From contig NW_024609884.1 of NCBI RefSeq assembly GCF_016920785.2, positions 36,251,035 to 36,315,034 of the forward strand: DNA of 64,000 bases, in the 5' to 3' direction. The stretch is from Ixodes scapularis. Taxonomy: Eukaryota; Arthropoda; Arachnida; Ixodida; Ixodidae. Below the pieces are notes generated by a model, which was not told where the DNA came from, ran no database searches, and saw nothing but the letters and a program-made list of their open reading frames with translations. The translations under genes and the position numbers were made by a program. The stretch's first letter is position 1; each line of letters opens with the position of its first letter. Shown piece after piece: positions 45,801 to 54,100 of this stretch.

Positions 45801-48800
45801 CGAGGCTGATGTCGAGAGGATGTCCAAGTTGTTCCAGCCACCGAAGCGGCTGCTTTTGTACGAATTTTGAGTGACGGGTTAATCTTCTATAATCTTGTAG
45901 AGGGACAATAGCGACTTCTGGGACTCACAAAAAAGGTTCTCGGAAAAAGGGGAGTTCCTCCTTCCCCTCTTCTCTTGTATGGGCCGGAAAGGAGACAATT
46001 ACCGTCACTACCTGCCAAGGTTCCTAGATGGGCATTACAAACAAGGCGTTAGCGACATCCACCAGGTGCTCTTTGCTGATCGTTTAATTTGTTTTAAAAT
46101 TTCTTTTCGTGTTGTTTTTTAACAAGATATTGGTGTGTCCGATGTGACACTGCTCCTTTGAACACATATAGACAAAAAAATAAGCGCCGAAATTTCGTTG
46201 TAGTATCCCTTTAAACAACCTTTAAACCTTTTGTGCCTCCCACACACACAAGCGAGTAAACATTCCAATGTTGACAACAAACAAACAGAAGACAAATTTC
46301 ATCCCTTCCAGATGGTGACTTCAGATGTCGAGTCAAGGTATCCACTGTAAAGTCTTGATACCTTGTATTACATGGGCAACCTAGTTAACCCCTAAACGGT
46401 TTGGACGAGCCCAGCTCGTCAACGTGGAGCCGTCCCCAACAAGTTCAGGACGAGTATAGCTCGTCTGCTTTCCCTGGTTTATGCACTCAACCGTTCTTGA
46501 TGGACCCGGCTCACTCATGGCTTCGTTTGAGGCTCTGCCAACAAATGACAGCACTAAGTTTTTTTTTTTTTTTTTTTTTTTAATTTTTCTTTTTATTTGT
46601 TTGTTGCTAGAAACCTGATTTTGAAGGCAGCAAATGCAACTTTGAAGACAATTAAAGGGGCACTGACAGGGTATTTATGCTCGCCAAGGTTTTTACTTGT
46701 ACATGACACGTGAGAGCCCAACTACCCAGAAAACCATTCGCGGCTCAAAATTTGTTTTTATTTTCAGCCCAAAAACCACCGATCGAGAACTGGCCAGTTT
46801 GAGTCGCGCTCACTCTCTTCTCTGTGGTCACGTGTTGTTTTCTATGGTTTAGACACAACGACCAAATATAATCAAAGTCGTGGGTCCTCGAAGGCACACA
46901 CACAATATTAAAAATAGAAAGGAATATGATACCCATTTTTTGTGGCTTCTAAAAAGCTACAAATACGTTGATTGGGAGAAAAAAAACCTATACAGCCACG
47001 TGACTTCCGCCAACTCGATCCTCCTCTATATTTCTTCTTCCTCCCCGCTCCAGTTTCGGTTTTGAGCAGTTGCGTTTTCTTACTTTACTAAAAATATATG
47101 TGACGCTGTAGCAAAATATCGATTGGGTAGTCTTCTGACACCATTATAGATCGCCTGGCAAAAAATAAAAACAAGTTTTGGGGGGTGTCAGTGTTCCTTT
47201 AAAGGCCGACGTACACTTTGCGCTTCCCACTTTTGCCCGCCTCCTCCTTTCCTATATCCTCTCCACTTTTTATCTTGCCTAAAGGCTCCCCTCACGGCTT
47301 AGGAGAGGGGAGTGCTAAGGGGGTTATCTTCCCTGCAGAAAACCGAGGTTGTAAGTCGGCCTTTAAGCAGTTAAGGGTCAGAAATTCCCAAAAATTAAAA
47401 CTGGTTAAGGGGTTAAAATGTACCAGCAATTAACACAATTGCTTTTCAAAGTACCTAGCATGCTGGTGAGCAATAGGCTACCTACCCAATGAAAGCTAGC
47501 AAAAGAGGAACACAATGAAACATGCAACCTAAAATAAAAATGTTTGGTATATACCGCCTAAAACTGTACACTCTGCAGGCATGCTTGATTCACTCTACCA
47601 ATATAAAATAGCAAATGCTTAAAATAAAAAAGTGAAGGCACAGGCAAGATGGCAAATTTTTCTCGTAGCTAAAATCTGAGAGCGAGCGAGCCCCCCAAAA
47701 GAAGCAAGCACACGGGTTTTATGTAAGTCTCGTGTATTTTACCCCCTTACTGTATTTTCTTGGTCTCTGGTTTTTGCAATGTTGTGAAAGTGCATGCCGA
47801 GTATTGAAATGTATGATGAGTGAGAATGGTCACAGTGGAACTGAAAAGCAGCAACTGTACATTTATGTCTCTCAATCACCGTATGGACAGGGAAGGAAAC
47901 TAGACCGTTTGTAAAATGTGCAGAACCCTCCACGGCCACTGAAATATATTGTGAGAAATGGCATGTGCACTCGGACAGAGCTGAGCAATTTCTTTCCATA
48001 TCTCTCGCATGCAGTGGCGTTACTAGGGTTAGTGGCACCTGGGGCAATAGCCCTCCGCGACATCCCCTTCCCTTCCCCACCCCACCCCGTTCTCGTGGCT
48101 CGCTGCGACACCCCCCCGAGCGCTGCACCCGGGGCGATCTGCCCCCCCCCCCCCCCCCCCCCCCCCCTGCCCTCCCCACTTGTGACGCTACTGGTTGCAT
48201 GTCACACTGTCTTAGTGCCAGGAGGGCTAAAACTATACAGCACAATTTTAAAATTTTTTTTTATGTCTTCCGTCACCCTGTGAAGCCTTTTGCAAATGGC
48301 CTATTGCAGTGGCTGACGAGTTTCAGTGTGTGCTGTTCCCACCAGGAAAAAAATATATGCAGTGTCTGGCAATAGGTCCGGCAGAACCCGAAATAAAAAT
48401 CAATGTTACGTCCCACGTAAATTTGCCCCAAGGTTTCGAGTTACGTCCAACGTAACCTAATATAAAAATTAAAGTTACATCCCACGGAACTCGAAATAAA
48501 AATTAAAGTTACGTCCAACCAAACTCGAAATAAAGAGTAAAGTTACGTCCGTCGGAACCCGAAATAAAAGAAGTTACGTCCTGTGTAACCTACACAACCT
48601 ATGTTTCACTTTACGGATAATACATTTTGTAAAGACAAATATATTGTGAATTATTACTGCGTTACGTCCGATGCAGCATTTGTGAATTGGTTTAAATCTC
48701 ATCTCTATCTGTAACTCCAGCTTTATTGAGGGGGCTGGACTGTGTTCCTCGCACATTGAGGCTGTTGAAGCTGGGTGGGTTCGAGGCCTGTCACATACAT

Positions 48801-50551
48801 TTTTTTTTCTCTTTCTTATTTCCCTTCCTTTAAAACAATTTATTAAATTTTTTTTTTTTTTTCGATATGAAAACAATTTTTGTTATTCTTGCCGCATTAG
48901 TTACACCTGCTTGTAGCCCTTGCCGAGAGCAAAGTTGATATGGCTAAGGGCCAAGGGTCTATTGTTATTGTCACACTCGGTCGGCACACTCAAAACAAGC
49001 TCTTCATTTAAGACAGTCTGGAAGAAAACACTGCCAAAGCTAGCGCGCGTGGCAACTTGAGCGGTATGTGATTGTGCCACTTTTCAACAAGTTTGCCGGA
49101 AACCCTGTTGCTCTAAACAGCACACATTCGTACCACATTACCATTCTATTTCTCTTAATAATTGCTTCCAATGTCCGCGAGTGCTCAAAAAGTGTCGCAA
49201 AAAATCGTCTTAAAGGGGGAAAAAAAAAAGTCTTAACAGATGGGGTTGCGATTTTAACCAATTAACGAATGCTGCATCAGACGTAATGTAGTAATAATTC
49301 ACAATATGTTTGTGTTTACGTCATGTATCAGCCGTAAAGCGTAACATTCAACAACGTTGCATAGTTTACAGAGGACGTAACTTTAATTTTTATTTCCGTC
49401 GGATGTAACTTTCATTTTCATTTCGAGTTGGTCGGACGTAACTCGAAACCTTGGGGTACAGTTACGTGGATGTAAGTAACTTTAATTTTCAGATTGGGTT
49501 ACCTCGGACGTAACTTAAACCTTGGTGTAAAGTTACTTTAATTTTTATTTTGGGTTCCGTCAGACGTAACACGACACTAAAAAAAAATATATGTTGATAT
49601 TTCAACAAGGTGTCCACACTGGTCAAAGGACCTATAGAAATGCTGGTTAAATCATTAGCAAAGGTTACTTACAGCTCTTCCTTCTTTCTTTCATAGACCT
49701 CCATGTCTGGCTTTATCTGCTTGACGAGACGTGTGTACTGCCTCACAGTGGCTGCTTCGTAATCTGTAAAAATGGTAAAAACTTGCTTCTGTCATGACGC
49801 ATACAAGACCACATAGACACACAGTGAAGTTGAACAGACATAAATATATAAAACAAATAAGTCAAACGATGTGCCCGTAGATTTTGAATAATTTAAGGTT
49901 TCCAAAGACCCGTGCGAACTGCGGTCAAAGAGAAAACGCTACCTGAAAATCCGAAGTCTGGGTTCTTGCGCTTCTTTTTCCGATCGAGCCGTTCCGCCTC
50001 ATCCGCACTCACGTTCAGCAGCTTAAGACGCGCGTAGTCTTCCCCTCGCTTTGAAGCATCCTGAAAACAGACATCTCAATAAATACAAACGATGGCAGCT
50101 CTAGAACCCGTCAGTGCATATTAAGTATGCATACCCACAAACTGCATGCTTTGCTCCGACGTCAATCCGCATGCCCGGATACTAGTTTTATTATGTAACA
50201 CATTCCAGTCTGAGCTGGACACCACTAAGTCCCTAATGATACGCAGGCATCGCCACTGGGCCGAACTAGCACTCCTACTTACCTCGTAATTTTTCTCCTC
50301 GTCCAACTTGTATTGCGCCCATTTCTGTTTGTTCTCCCAATTCGCCGGCAGCTTCGTTTTTCTGTCCTCTTCGACCACCTCTTGGTAATTTAGAGTTCTC
50401 GCCTCGTTCTGTAAACAACGACAAGATCACGTAAGTTTAGAACTCCACAAGCTGGGAGACAACATACCCGACGCATGTGAAGGTTTCTCAAGCGTTCCAG
50501 TTGCTCCGATCGTTTGCTCGCCGACGACGAACATGACGGCTTTTCTGACAT
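36707..50551 (-). CDS. SYF2: SYF2 pre-mRNA splicing factor, six coding exons, complete
   Basis: SYF2 (p29/GCIP-interacting protein) is a nuclear component of the activated spliceosome (NTC-related). Coding exons: 50468-50551, 50283-50408, 49943-50060, 49673-49763, 41309-41407, 36707-36872. Every junction has GT and AG and keeps phase; the total is 684 nt, 227 residues plus stop, close to the usual 230-245. Residue order: Ser-rich start MSEKPSC, basic coiled-coil region, LNYQEVVEEDRKTKLPANWE, DRKKKRKNPDFGFSDYE, YTRLVKQIKPDMEVYE, VDRMVQDLEKQID, then the conserved end DIDYINERN ... ERFYGQYTAEIKQNLERGTA. The start ATG has A at -3. Introns 1-3 are 59, 222 and 179 bp; introns 4 and 5 are 8.3 and 4.4 kb and packed with transposons. 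Divergent neighbour: NSUN2. No disabling change seen, so expected functional. Confidence 0.96.
36945..37434. repeat. Degenerate repeat with a 28-base G run and a roughly 150-bp tandem duplication
   Basis: In SYF2 intron 5. CGTATTTACTCGCAGAATGA at 36952 and CGTATTTACTCGCATAATGA at 37074 repeat. The stretch from TATCTCTTTGCGCGCGG to GCAAGCTGTTTTGTTTGCTTA (37129-37258) recurs at about 37283-37434. The second copy is cut by the TTAA element at 37435. Confidence 0.75.
38060..38130 (-). ncRNA. tRNA-like RNA polymerase III promoter (SINE head or tRNA relic)
   Basis: On the minus strand an A box TAGGTGACTGG (38115-38125) and a B box GGTTCGATACC (38075-38085) lie 40 nt apart, and the B box sits in a perfect T-arm (CCGGG, loop TTCGATA, CCCGG). 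The flanking 7-mers do not pair into an acceptor stem, and an A run replaces part of the anticodon arm, so it is a tRNA-derived SINE head or pseudogene, not a working tRNA. Confidence 0.6.
38240..40260 (+). pseudogene. LINE copy A: SGNH-domain ORF1 and endonuclease of ORF2
   Basis: ORF1: a Glu/Arg-rich coiled coil (EEEDIKELQAKLSREIEEVE), then part of an SGNH/GDSL-esterase-like domain (SLVMVHAGLNDVLNREEGIW) and DINREVCQRSLVPTFQRDGI. ORF2: LRFINMQGGRKRLKWEIEKR, VYGLAETHLRD, a frame change near 39375, then FVYLKTGRDSKEE and the endonuclease metal-site block IIIMGDMNAHLEDFDG. A linker with many Lys/Arg residues follows, ending FLNRKREASAQIQTKI. Sequence stops before any reverse transcriptase. Stops and frame changes are frequent. 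Copy B at 42155-44494 is the same family in the opposite direction. SGNH ORF1 is known from CR1/L2-like LINEs; the exact clade is uncertain. Confidence 0.75.
40417..41308. other. Right part of SYF2 intron 5
   Basis: No coding region recognised; contains the fold-back at 41009-41092. Confidence 0.5.
41009..41092. repeat. 84-bp imperfect fold-back
   Basis: CCGTTTTTAAGCC ... GGCTTACAACGAGCTGC pairs with GCAGCTGGTCGTAAGCC ... GGCTTGAAAAACGG around a short centre. Probably a short palindromic MITE. Confidence 0.75.
41309..41407 (-). CDS. SYF2: SYF2 exon 5
   Basis: Acceptor ATTTGTAG, donor GTAAGC. Encodes GEALYPTRDTIIHGLHKDSK and EDVDRMVQDLEK with split codons at both ends (Leu and Gln). It is the most isolated exon, with 4.4 and 8.3 kb introns on its sides. 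Confidence 0.95.
41408..42154. other. SYF2 intron 4, left end
   Basis: No element or coding region recognised. Confidence 0.4.
42155..44494 (-). pseudogene. LINE copy B: SGNH-domain ORF1 and endonuclease of ORF2
   Basis: Same family as 38240-40260, opposite strand. ORF1: coiled-coil part VEKRVDLELQWEEMKRELTM, then the SGNH block I RRVLVAGDSNVARIEEGVLG and block III ENLVLIHAGPNNVLNG, CTIPRV. ORF2: NLGFLNMQGGR, GNFTVYGVAETHLRDEEEPL, GWNRRGGEHKGRGIGLLVKG. Near 42890 it is interrupted by the TTAA element 42219-42880 and resumes beyond it with DIREVLKLERERR. No reverse transcriptase is present. Frame changes are frequent. SGNH ORF1 proteins probably bind or modify lipid or ester substrates; their role in transposition is not settled. 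Confidence 0.75.
42219..42880. mobile_element. TTAA-target MITE with AGGGGCACTGACA ends, copy 1
   Basis: Left end AGGGGCACTGACACATC, right end the complement of AGGGGCACTGACACCCC. TTAA follows at 42881-42884; the left site has decayed to TAAA. Inserted in LINE copy B. Copy 2 is at 46656-47198. Confidence 0.85.
44499..45244. mobile_element. Putative TTAA-target element, first of a chain of three
   Basis: Starts AGGGGGTAGTACAACG after TTAA (44495-44498), ends in an imperfect complement (AGTGGAGCGGACATG on the other strand) at TTAA 45245-45248. The ends match only loosely, so this is the weakest member of the chain. Confidence 0.5.
45249..45567. mobile_element. TTAA-target MITE, second of a chain of three
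   Basis: Starts AGGGAAGATGGGGC, ends CTTCCCT; flanked by TTAA at 45245-45248 and 45568-45571, both shared with neighbouring elements. Terminal match is about 7 bp plus scattered positions. Confidence 0.65.
45572..46210. mobile_element. TTAA-target MITE with AGGGATACTTCAACG ends, third of a chain
   Basis: Ends AGGGATACTTCAACGAAATT and AGGGATACTACAACGAAATT (one mismatch in 20) in inverted orientation, with TTAA at 45568-45571 and 46211-46214. No coding capacity. Confidence 0.9.
46656..47198. mobile_element. TTAA-target MITE with AGGGGCACTGACA ends, copy 2
   Basis: Left end AGGGGCACTGACAGGG, right end complement of AGGAACACTGACACCCCCC; TTAA at 46652-46655 and 47199-47202. Same family as 42219-42880. 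Confidence 0.88.
47203..47362. mobile_element. 160-bp TTAA-target MITE with AGGCCGA ends, copy 1
   Basis: Ends AGGCCGACGTACAC and AGGCCGACTTACAAC, TTAA at 47199-47202 (shared with the previous element) and 47363-47366. Its interior CTCCTTTCCTATATCCTCTC and CCTGCAGAAAACCGAGGTTG recur in the larger copy 51853-52761, of which it is a deletion form. Confidence 0.88.
47417..48361. other. SYF2 intron 4 stretch with a C-rich inverted repeat
   Basis: At 48010-48200 GCAGTGGCGTTACTAG and the complement of a TGTGACGCTACTGG stretch flank a C-rich core with a 26-base C run (48142-48167), probably a decayed MITE. Otherwise nothing recognised. Confidence 0.5.
48362..49577. mobile_element. 1.2-kb fold-back element with tandem-repeat arms
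   Basis: Left arm (48380-48600): several direct copies of a unit of about 33-36 bp like AACTCGAAATAAAAATTAAA followed by GTTACGTCC. Right arm (49370-49570): the same unit inverted (GGACGTAACTTTAATTTTTA). The outer ends GTGTC and GACAC mirror each other. The roughly 770-bp centre encodes nothing recognised. Layout matches fold-back (FB/Galileo-like) elements. Confidence 0.8.
49673..49763 (-). CDS. SYF2: SYF2 exon 4
   Basis: Acceptor CCATTTTTACAG, donor GTAAGT. Encodes YEAATVRQYTRLVKQIKPDM and EVYERKKEE, with split codons at both ends. Confidence 0.95.
49943..50060 (-). CDS. SYF2: SYF2 exon 3
   Basis: Acceptor GTCTGTTTTCAG, donor GTAGCG. Encodes DASKRGEDYARLKLLNVSAD and EAERLDRKKKRKNPDFGFS plus the first base of the next Asp codon. 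Confidence 0.95.
50283..50408 (-). CDS. SYF2: SYF2 exon 2
   Basis: Acceptor GTTGTTTACAG, donor GTAAGT. Encodes 42 whole codons, NEARTLNYQEVVEEDRKTKL through DEEKNYE. Confidence 0.95.
50468..50551 (-). CDS. SYF2: SYF2 exon 1 (start codon)
   Basis: ATG at 50549-50551 in context AACATGT with A at -3. Encodes 28 codons, MSEKPSCSSSASKRSEQLER and LRNLHMRR, then donor GTATGT. The first intron is only 59 bp. Confidence 0.92.
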
Positions 50552-51062
50552 GTTCGTAATATTTTTTGGTGAGAATGTGGGAATAATTTAGCCGTTAACT
50601 GCGCAATATTTACGAGAACAACACGGCCACCATCATAACCACCACCACAAAAAAACAAAACGAACTACACATGCTACACACCAACGTTGCTACACACACA
50701 CACCGTTGTCGCCGTTGTAGTGACGCCAGCGACGCACGTACAAAAACTCCCGGGAGCCGGCAGTGGCTACAGGCAACCTAATTAGGCGACTTATTAAAAA
50801 ATAATTCTTTGAAACTTAATTGCATACGTTTTAAAATTGATGTTCAAGAATTTCTCAAATGCATTTTGAGCAAATGAATGCGTCGCTAGCGCCACCTAAA
50901 TAGCACTCAAACAACTGCATTTTTTTGCTTTTTTATTTGTAAACTGGAGCCCTGGAGCTGTTGGATCCGACTGGGTCTGAGCGATTTGTGCGTACTGCAC
51001 GTGGCACTGCTTAAATAAGTTTGGTGTGTTTCTTGTGCTTCCTGTAGATGTGATCAGGCAGA
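50552..51062. promoter_or_regulatory. Probable bidirectional promoter region between SYF2 and NSUN2
   Basis: The 511 bp between the divergent start codons must hold both 5' UTRs and both core promoters unless further non-coding exons exist. No clear TATA box is seen for either gene. A CCAC-rich stretch and a short CA repeat lie at 50640-50705. Housekeeping pairs in this arrangement often share one promoter (inference). Confidence 0.6.
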
Positions 51063-51125
51063 ATGGGAAGAAAACGACACAGGAAAGGACAAGGACAGGC
51101 TCCCAGAGCTGACAATCCGAGAAAG
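51063..51125 (+). CDS. NSUN2: NSUN2 exon 1 (start codon)
   Basis: ATG in context GCAGAATGG. 21 codons, MGRKRHRKGQGQAPRADNPR and Lys, then donor GTACCT. The basic, low-complexity start is typical of the family. Confidence 0.88.
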
Positions 51126-54100
51126 GTACCTTCGTGATGAATTTACGCATCCCATCATGTGTTTTGAAACAACGTGGAATCCGGCCGTGATCAGCGTACG
51201 AGTTTGACACTTCTGGCTGTCGGTGAAAACTGACGGGGAGCAAAATTAAACAGTAGAGCAGACTATGTGTGCGGTCACTCTGTCAAGGTAGTGTTCTGTA
51301 GAAACGCTCTTGAGGTTGAACTGCGGTGTACATCGTCCAGTTTATAGTTTTGTCAAGATCACGATGTAAAGAGCTTGCTTGTTTTACTATTTTTAAACTA
51401 TTTTCTTTTGTTATGTCGTATTGTAACACCAAGTTATATCCCAACTTATATCGTATGCCCATAGTTAATTTAAAATTGCACGTTTCAAGAACTTCCATCC
51501 AACCTGAAACAACACCGCTGAAATCATTCTTGATTATTTTACTTTACAGTATGTACAGTACCTTACGTAAAAAAAGAAAGAAAAAAAAACTGTTTTTTAT
51601 TTGGCTATGAAATGAGAATGGTTACTTTGGCTCTTCAAAATGTGTGTTCTGTGGTTAATATGGTTATGAAAATGGCTAGAGTATGGTATAATTTTGAATT
51701 ATCTATTGCAGGTTAACGAAAATGGTGATGTTCCCCTGTACACTGACATTGTCAAGAGCAATGAGGCATTTGAAGCCTACTATAAGGTAGGTCCTGGTCA
51801 TGTCTATAATGTCTGGTTTCTCAAAATAGAATACTGATCCTACCCTAGCTAAAGGCCGATGTACAGTCGGGGACAAAAGTCCCCAGGACGCGCGAGCTGC
51901 GACCGAAACGCATTGCTCTGCCATCTGCCGGCGGATCGCCTGGTTTTGAGATCACACAAAAGTGCATGCGCATCCTACTTAGCCTGCAAGCATGTGTGTT
52001 TTTCCGATTTTCTGTGGCGCGGCGCCTAAAGAGGTGTCCAAACAGGACACTACAAAACTCACGACTCCGGTAAATCGTGAAAATTGAAGCGGACGCTTCT
52101 ATTTTTACGGTCTGTCGGAGTCGTGAAAATGTTTGCAAGAGTCGTGAAAATTTTTACGATCACGATCACGTCGCAGCGCCTAACTCGGAATCGGGCGCGT
52201 GGTACCGCCTCGGAGGTAGTGCTTACGGCTGACGAGCGTCTGCTACACATTCCGAAACTGGAAATACTGCCTGCGGCATTGTGCCGCATTTCGCCATGTC
52301 AGCGCATTTTGCTTTATAACCAGCTGAGCTTATCGCTCAATTGAGCAGCCGTGACTCCTTGCTTCATAGGTGCCATGTCAGTAAGCGCTATCTCCGAGGC
52401 GGTACCGCGCGCCCAATTTCGAGTTTGGCGCCGCGACACAGAAAAGCGGGAAAACACACATGCTTAAAGGCACAGTAGGACACGCATGCGCTTTTGTGTA
52501 ATCTCGAAACCAGGCGACCCGCCGGCAGATGGCAGAGCGATGCGTTTCAGTCGCAGCTCACGCGTCCTGGGGACTTTTGTCCCCCAATTGTACACTTCAC
52601 GCTTTACACTCTTGCGCACCTCCTCCTTTCCTATATCCTCTCCACTTTTTAGCTTGCCCCAACTTGGCTCCCCCCCCCCCCCTCCCCCTTTTGCAGTTTA
52701 GGAGATGGGAGTGCTAAGAGGATCGTCTCCCCTGCAGAAAACCGAGGTTGTACATCGGCCTTTAAAGGGGCCCTGCAAGGACTTTTTTACTGGTTTTTAA
52801 TTTGCACCGAACATGAGTGCACTGAACGTATTAACTTAATGGAACTTTTCTTCAATTTCGCTGTATTTCAATATTTATAGACCAACACGCGGCTCCTACG
52901 TCACGCCTCTGCGGTGGCACTGTTGTCGCTGTGGCGCCTGCACAGAAGCTTCACCTGACGCGAATCTGGTTTCTGCACTCGCACAGTGCCCACACCTGGT
53001 GTGAGCAAACGCGAGGTTGTTTGGAAACAGCGTGTCGGTCTATAGGCAAATTAAAATGACAAAAACAAGCAAAAAATAACCTCCTTCAGGACGTCCTTGG
53101 TTGCTTGAGTGGCCGTGAACTAGAGGAGGGGTAGTGAGCTTAGCGAGCAATCACGGCTGCCGCACTCCGTGCCAACGGCTGGAGAAGGCACCACTAAAGC
53201 ATGTTCTGGCTAGGCTGTATGAAGCGGGCAGCCAGGGCGGCTCGCATTGCATTTGCTGCGAGTTTAAACACTAATCCGGCATGACACTTCATTGGCCACA
53301 AACGACAGCAAACACAGGGTAAAGATCAGTTCAGAACGGGAGCCACTTCGCGCTGCCATACCGCAAAAAGGCCAAACTGCAAGCCAAAGCTGCTCGCCGA
53401 AGGCCTTGGGAACGCTCGGAACCGGTTGGATCCTCCAGTCCGTACGACCGCAGCGCTGCTGCGTACATCCAGGACCTTTCTAAGCTCGCTGTTCGTCGGT
53501 GCCTGATCCCACCAGCACTTTCTAGAATGCGCCGCCTTTTCCACCGCTTGGTGGCGGGTATGTCGACGGGTCATTTCTTGTTTCCGTATTTTCTAAACTG
53601 CATTTGTTTTTTTTCTGATCTAAAGTAGTGAACAAAAACTACTTTTATAAATAATTGAAACGGTTCGCGCCACTTATATTTTGTATTTCGACAAAAGATA
53701 AGCTTCTAGCGACTCTGACCAGTAGTAAGCCCGGGACCTAAGACGTCACATATCGCGCTCTTTCGGCACTGCGGGTCGCCCCCGTAGGTGGAGGAGGTTT
53801 CCACGTCGTCCGGTTAAAATATGACACACTGATATTTAGTTACTCTCTCCGTGCCTGCTGGCTTGCCCGAATCCCGAGGGACGTGGAAACCGCAAAAAGG
53901 TAGACGCTTAAATATGACTGCAGGGCCCCTTTAAGCGGAGCGACGCTTCCTTATCATTCATTGGAAGGATTTCTATGTGTGTGTTTACCATTTCTAGGCT
54001 CAGAACATAGTTCCCGAAGAAGAATGGGATGATTTCATAAAGGCGCTTCGTCGGGGATTGCCTGCGGCATTTCGAATCACTGGGTTTCTTCCGTAAGTAA

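Larger units (their letters stand above)
46389..47412. mobile_element. piggyBac-like non-autonomous element holding two TTAA MITEs
   Basis: Starts CCCCTAAACGG after TTAA (46385-46388) and ends CTGGTTAAGGGG before TTAA (47413-47416). Near the left end the palindrome GGACGAGCCCAGCTCGTC (46403-46420) recurs as GGACGAGTATAGCTCGTC (46448-46465), probably transposase-binding sites. Its interior was hit by the elements at 46656-47198 and 47203-47362; only about 320 bp are its own. Confidence 0.7.
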
